From contig NZ_CP036274.1 of assembly GCF_007747655.1 (NCBI RefSeq), positions 1,922,001 to 1,986,000 of the forward strand: a stretch of 64,000 nucleotides of DNA. The letters run 5' to 3'. Position 1 is the first letter of the stretch. Each line of letters starts with the position of its first letter. Below the pieces are notes generated by a model that was not told the DNA's origin, searched no databases, and was given only the letters and a program-made list of their open reading frames with translations. Shown piece after piece: positions 60,999-64,000 of the stretch. A program made the translations under genes and the position numbers. The stretch is from Anatilimnocola aggregata (GTDB lineage Bacteria > Planctomycetota > Planctomycetia > Pirellulales > Pirellulaceae).

Positions 60999-62537
60999 AT
61001 GATTACTGGCGAAATCAGAAGCAAGATCGATGCGATTTGGAATGCGTTCTGGGCGGGCGGCATCTCGAATCCGCTCGAAGTCATCGAGCAGATCACCTAT
61101 TTGCTGTTCATGCGGCGGCTCGATGATCTGCATACCCTGGAAGAGAACAAGGCCAACCGGCTGAAGAAGCCGATAGAGAGGCGGGTCTTTCCGGAAGGGA
61201 AGGACAGCCGGCGTTGCCCCTACGACGACCTGCGCTGGTCGCGGTTTAAGCACAAGTCGCCGAGCGAGATGTATACCATCGTCGGTGAGCATGTCTTTCC
61301 GTTTCTCCGCACGCTCGGGGGTGATAACTCAACGTATGCCCATCACATGAAGGACGCTCGCTTCACCATCCCCACGCCAGCGCTCCTCGCTAAGGTGGTC
61401 GATCTGCTCGATGGCGTGCCGATGGAAGATCGCGATACCAAGGGTGACCTGTACGAATACATGCTGGGGAAGATCGCCTCCGCCGGCCAGAACGGGCAGT
61501 TCCGTACGCCACGACACATCATTCAGCTGATGGTCGAGCTCACCGCTCCGACGGCCAAGGATGTGATTTGCGATCCGGCCTGCGGCACCGCGGGCTTTCT
61601 GGTCGCTGCGGGCGAGTATCTCCGCACGAACCAGCCGGAAATTCTCCGCGATGCGAAGCTCAAGCAGCATTTTCATCAGCGGATGTTTCACGGATTCGAT
61701 TTCGACAACACCATGCTCCGCATCGGCAGCATGAACATGCTGCTGCACGGCGTCGAAAATCCGGACATCACCTATCGCGACTCGCTCGCCCAGGATCACG
61801 CGGGAGAAGAGGAGAAGTACACGCTGGTCCTCGCCAATCCGCCGTTCGCGGGCTCGCTCGATTACGAGAACACGGCCAAGGATCTGCAGCAGATCGTCAA
61901 GACGAAGAAGACGGAGCTGTTGTTCCTCGCCCTCTTCCTCAGGCTGCTGAAACCAGGCGGCCGGGCGGCCGTCATTGTGCCAGATGGCGTGTTGTTTGGC
62001 TCGTCGAACGCGCACAAGAGCCTGCGACAGATGCTGGTCGAAGAACAGAAACTCGACGCCGTCATCTCGCTCCCCGGCGGCGTATTCAAACCCTACGCGG
62101 GCGTTTCGACGGCCATCCTCCTCTTCACCAAAACCAACTCCGGCGGCACCGACCACGTCTGGTTCTACGACGTGGAAGCGGACGGCCAATCGCTGGACGA
62201 CAAACGGACGGAACTCCTGCCAACGGAAAAACTCGGTGCCGTCCCCGCGGTCGCACTGACCAAAGAAGAGCACAGCAAGAACAATCTCCCTGACATCCTC
62301 GCCCGCTGGTCGAAGCGCGACAAAGCCGAACGCAAGAACCCCCGCACGTCGCAAAGCTTCTGCGTCCCCAAGGCCGACATCGCCGCGCAAGGTTATGACC
62401 TCTCACTGAACCGCTACAAGGAAGTTGTGCACGAAGAAGTCGCCCATCGGTCGCCGGCCGAGATTTTGAAGACGCTCGGCGAATTAGAGAAGGAGATTCA
62501 GCAGGGGATGAAGGAATTGGCAGGGATGGTCAGATGA
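60999..62537 (+). CDS. hsdM: Type I restriction-modification DNA methyltransferase subunit
   Basis: A 512-residue HsdM. The N-terminal domain is MITGEIRSKIDAIWNAFWAG..ISNPLEVIEQITYLLFMRRLDDL, which fixes the start at ATG 60999 rather than 60984. The catalytic domain has GQFRTPRHIIQLMVEL, DVICDPACGTAGFLVAAGEYL (AdoMet site, FxGxG equivalent), GFDFDNTMLRIGSMNMLLHG and VLANPPFAGSL (NPPF, N6-adenine methylation). The C-terminal part ends in a coiled-coil helix (LKTLGELEKEIQQGMKELAGM). It methylates adenine in the target site together with HsdS. Its stop overlaps hsdS by ATGA. Confidence 0.96.
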   Translation: MITGEIRSKIDAIWNAFWAGGISNPLEVIEQITYLLFMRRLDDLHTLEENKANRLKKPIERRVFPEGKDSRRCPYDDLRWSRFKHKSPSEMYTIVGEHVFPFLRTLGGDNSTYAHHMKDARFTIPTPALLAKVVDLLDGVPMEDRDTKGDLYEYMLGKIASAGQNGQFRTPRHIIQLMVELTAPTAKDVICDPACGTAGFLVAAGEYLRTNQPEILRDAKLKQHFHQRMFHGFDFDNTMLRIGSMNMLLHGVENPDITYRDSLAQDHAGEEEKYTLVLANPPFAGSLDYENTAKDLQQIVKTKKTELLFLALFLRLLKPGGRAAVIVPDGVLFGSSNAHKSLRQMLVEEQKLDAVISLPGGVFKPYAGVSTAILLFTKTNSGGTDHVWFYDVEADGQSLDDKRTELLPTEKLGAVPAVALTKEEHSKNNLPDILARWSKRDKAERKNPRTSQSFCVPKADIAAQGYDLSLNRYKEVVHEEVAHRSPAEILKTLGELEKEIQQGMKELAGMVR

Positions 62538-63742
62538 AAGTAACTTCCCGTTGGCCTAAAGCCTTGCTTGGCGAGGTGGTCGAGGAGACGCAATATGGCA
62601 CGTCGCTCAAAGCTAACGAGCAGTGCGCTGGTGTTCCCGTTTTACGGATGAACAACATTACTTATAGCGGCGCACTGGATCTCACCGACATCAAGCATGT
62701 CGAACTGCCCGCCAAAGACATTGAGCAATATTCCGTCCGCCGAGGTGACCTGTTATTCAATCGCACGAACAGCCAGGAACTAGTCGGCAAAATGGGCGTT
62801 TGGAATCGAGATGAGAGCTTTGCGTTTGCCGGTTATCTCGTTCGCTTACGCCTCAAGATAGATCGGGCCGATCCTTCGTTTGTCGCAGCCTGGTTCAATA
62901 CGACTGAGATGAAGACACTGCTTCGCACACGGGCGAAGCCTTCGATCAATATGTCGAACATCAACGCTACGGAGGTGCTCAAGTTTCCGATAGTCCTGCC
63001 GCCGCTGGCGGAGCAGCGGCGGATTGCGGAGGTGCTGGATCGGGCGGAGGCCTTGCGAGCCAAACGCCGCGCCGCCCTCGCCCAACTCGACTCCCTCACC
63101 CAATCCCTCTTCCTCGACCTCTTCGGCGATTTGCAGCGATCCAGTGTTTACACTGAGAGTAAACTAAGTGATTGTGCGGAGGTTGTTTCAGGTGTGGCAA
63201 AAGGGCGAAAGCTCAACGGAAGGCAAACAGTTGATGTTCCATATCTCCGTGTAGCCAACGTCCAAGCTGGCTTTCTCAATCTATCGGAAATCAAGACGAT
63301 TGAAGCGCTTCCGGCGGAACTCGCTGAACTTGCCCTAAAACCAGGCGACGTCGTTCTAACGGAGGGTGGAGATCACGATAAGCTCGGACGAGGCGCAATG
63401 TGGAACGGCGAAGTCGATGGGTGTATTCACCAGAATCACGTGTTTCGCGTCCGCCCGAATAATACACTTCTCTTGCCACGCTATTTTCATGAGTACCTTC
63501 AGGCGCCAAGAGCACGTGCATACTTTCTCAGCTGCGCGAAAAAGACTACCAATCTTGCGAGCATCAACATGACGCAGTTGCGGGCATTGAGTGTTCCGCT
63601 TCCTCCGCTCGAACTCCAGCAAGAATTCGCCCGCCGCGTCACGGCCGTCGAACGGCTCAAGGCCACGCAGCGGGCCTCGCTGACGGAGCTGGACGCCCTG
63701 TTCGCCTCCCTCCAACACCGCGCCTTCCGCGGCGAGTTATAG
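62534..63742 (+). CDS. hsdS: Type I restriction-modification specificity subunit
   Basis: A 402-residue HsdS with two target-recognition domains. The first has VVEETQYGTSLKANEQCAGVPVLRMNNITYSGALDL, VRRGDLLFNRTNSQELVGKMGVW, NMSNINATEVLKFPIVLPPLAEQRRIAEVLDRAEALRAKRR. The second has AEVVSGVAKGRKLN, VPYLRVANVQAGFLNLSEIKTIE, LKPGDVVLTEGGDHDKLGRGAMW and NLASINMTQLRALSVPLPPLELQQEFARRV. The PLPPLxxQ/EQ helices are the two conserved spacer helices that set the gap of the bipartite target. It bridges HsdM and HsdR. The two TRDs look complete; the recognised sequence cannot be read from them. Confidence 0.95.
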   Translation: MKVTSRWPKALLGEVVEETQYGTSLKANEQCAGVPVLRMNNITYSGALDLTDIKHVELPAKDIEQYSVRRGDLLFNRTNSQELVGKMGVWNRDESFAFAGYLVRLRLKIDRADPSFVAAWFNTTEMKTLLRTRAKPSINMSNINATEVLKFPIVLPPLAEQRRIAEVLDRAEALRAKRRAALAQLDSLTQSLFLDLFGDLQRSSVYTESKLSDCAEVVSGVAKGRKLNGRQTVDVPYLRVANVQAGFLNLSEIKTIEALPAELAELALKPGDVVLTEGGDHDKLGRGAMWNGEVDGCIHQNHVFRVRPNNTLLLPRYFHEYLQAPRARAYFLSCAKKTTNLASINMTQLRALSVPLPPLELQQEFARRVTAVERLKATQRASLTELDALFASLQHRAFRGEL

Positions 63743-63792
63743 TATTGCGAGCCGTTGCTTCGTATTAGGGCGACTTCGTTCCAGGACACCCC

Positions 63793-64000
63793 ATGAGCCT
63801 CTTCGCCTTCCTGCAAGCCGAGTGGCCCGATGTTCATGAGGCTGCTGCCCGCGGCGCTTCAGCCGTTCACTCCGATCCGCGGACGGCCTGTTTCTATGCT
63901 CGTCGAGCACTGGAACTCGCCGTGCACTGGATGTTCAAGCACGACAGCACGCTGCGCCTGCCCTACCAAGACAACCTGAGCGCGCTGATCCACGAGCCAA
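63793..64000 (+). CDS. hsdR: Type I restriction endonuclease subunit R (N-terminal fragment, runs off window)
   Basis: From ATG 63793 the frame is open to the edge: MSLFAFLQAEWPDVHEAAAR, then DPRTACFYARRALELAVHWMFKHD and LPYQDNLSALIHEP. This is the N-terminal DUF4145-like helical domain of one HsdR group, in front of the nuclease and helicase domains that should follow. It lies 50 bases after hsdS in the usual M-S-R order. It should be the motor and nuclease subunit; only 69 codons are visible, so completeness cannot be checked. Confidence 0.85.
   Translation, partial: MSLFAFLQAEWPDVHEAAARGASAVHSDPRTACFYARRALELAVHWMFKHDSTLRLPYQDNLSALIHEP

Overview
The window looks like a chromosome segment of a planctomycete, most likely of the Pirellula/Blastopirellula type (order Pirellulales). 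The evidence is family content: two DUF1559 prepilin-like proteins, a PSD1/DUF1549-DUF1553 cytochrome c protein paired with a Tat-exported DUF1501 protein, two ThuA-domain proteins, DUF1080 domains, several Ser/Thr kinases fused to WD40 or repeat domains, a small NPYESP-start membrane protein, and tetrahydromethanopterin-linked C1 enzymes. GC content is moderately high by eye, gene density is normal, and many gene pairs overlap by ATGA, GTGA or TTGA.

Layout. 1-2.9 kb: two tandem DUF1559-lipoprotein cassettes on the minus strand. 3.2-4.7 kb: formaldehyde-activating enzyme and methylene-H4MPT dehydrogenase, a formaldehyde oxidation/detoxification pair. 4.7-8.7 kb: MmgE/PrpD protein, divergent HxlR regulator and SnoaL-like protein with a dyad operator candidate, and an orphan membrane-fusion protein. 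8.9-11.8 kb: ECF sigma factor overlapping a zinc-finger/kinase/WD40 protein. 11.8-15.3 kb: GH18 protein, ThuA protein, small EamA/SMR-like protein, and an 0.8 kb gene-poor gap. 15.4-20.6 kb: PSD1-DUF1501 pair with a ParE/RelE-like toxin-antitoxin pair lodged between them. 20.7-24.3 kb: alpha/beta hydrolase, split AtuA protein, metallophosphoesterase. 24.3-28.8 kb: minus-strand run of Asp-box propeller, PQQ-like propeller, HAD hydrolase and CNNM/CorC-like membrane protein. 29-30.7 kb: gingipain-like C25 peptidase.

30.7-32.5 kb is an AT-richer accessory patch with a SUKH-4-like immunity gene and a decayed gene carrying a frameshift and two in-frame stops. 32.5-41.9 kb: ThuA protein, FHA-GAF-PP2C phosphatase, DMT transporter, a tightly overlapping MscS-CorA-PTPS operon, an ABC-F ATPase and a DCC thioredoxin-like protein. 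41.9-47.3 kb: repeat block, a kinase-repeat-DUF1080 fusion, paired hairpin terminators, and a convergent predicted pseudokinase with a J-domain-like start. 47.5-53.1 kb: secreted unknown protein, cobalamin riboswitch driving a TonB-dependent receptor, three small genes separated by related repeats, and a stand-alone DUF1080 protein. 53.2-55.6 kb: fold-back repeat element and an M28-PDZ peptidase.

From 55.9 kb to the right edge lies what appears to be a genomic island at tRNA-Ser(GCU). It holds four TTTGTCCCAGT-like sites and a hairpin beside the tRNA, a tyrosine integrase, an AlpA-like HTH protein, an unrecognised 388-residue protein, an IS110-family insertion sequence, and a type I restriction-modification operon (hsdM, hsdS and the start of hsdR). 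The right boundary of the island is outside the window.

No CRISPR array, rRNA operon or phage structural gene was seen. The strongest candidates for something undescribed are the pseudokinase, the kinase-DUF1080 fusion, the repeat-flanked small genes and the island's unknown 388-residue protein.
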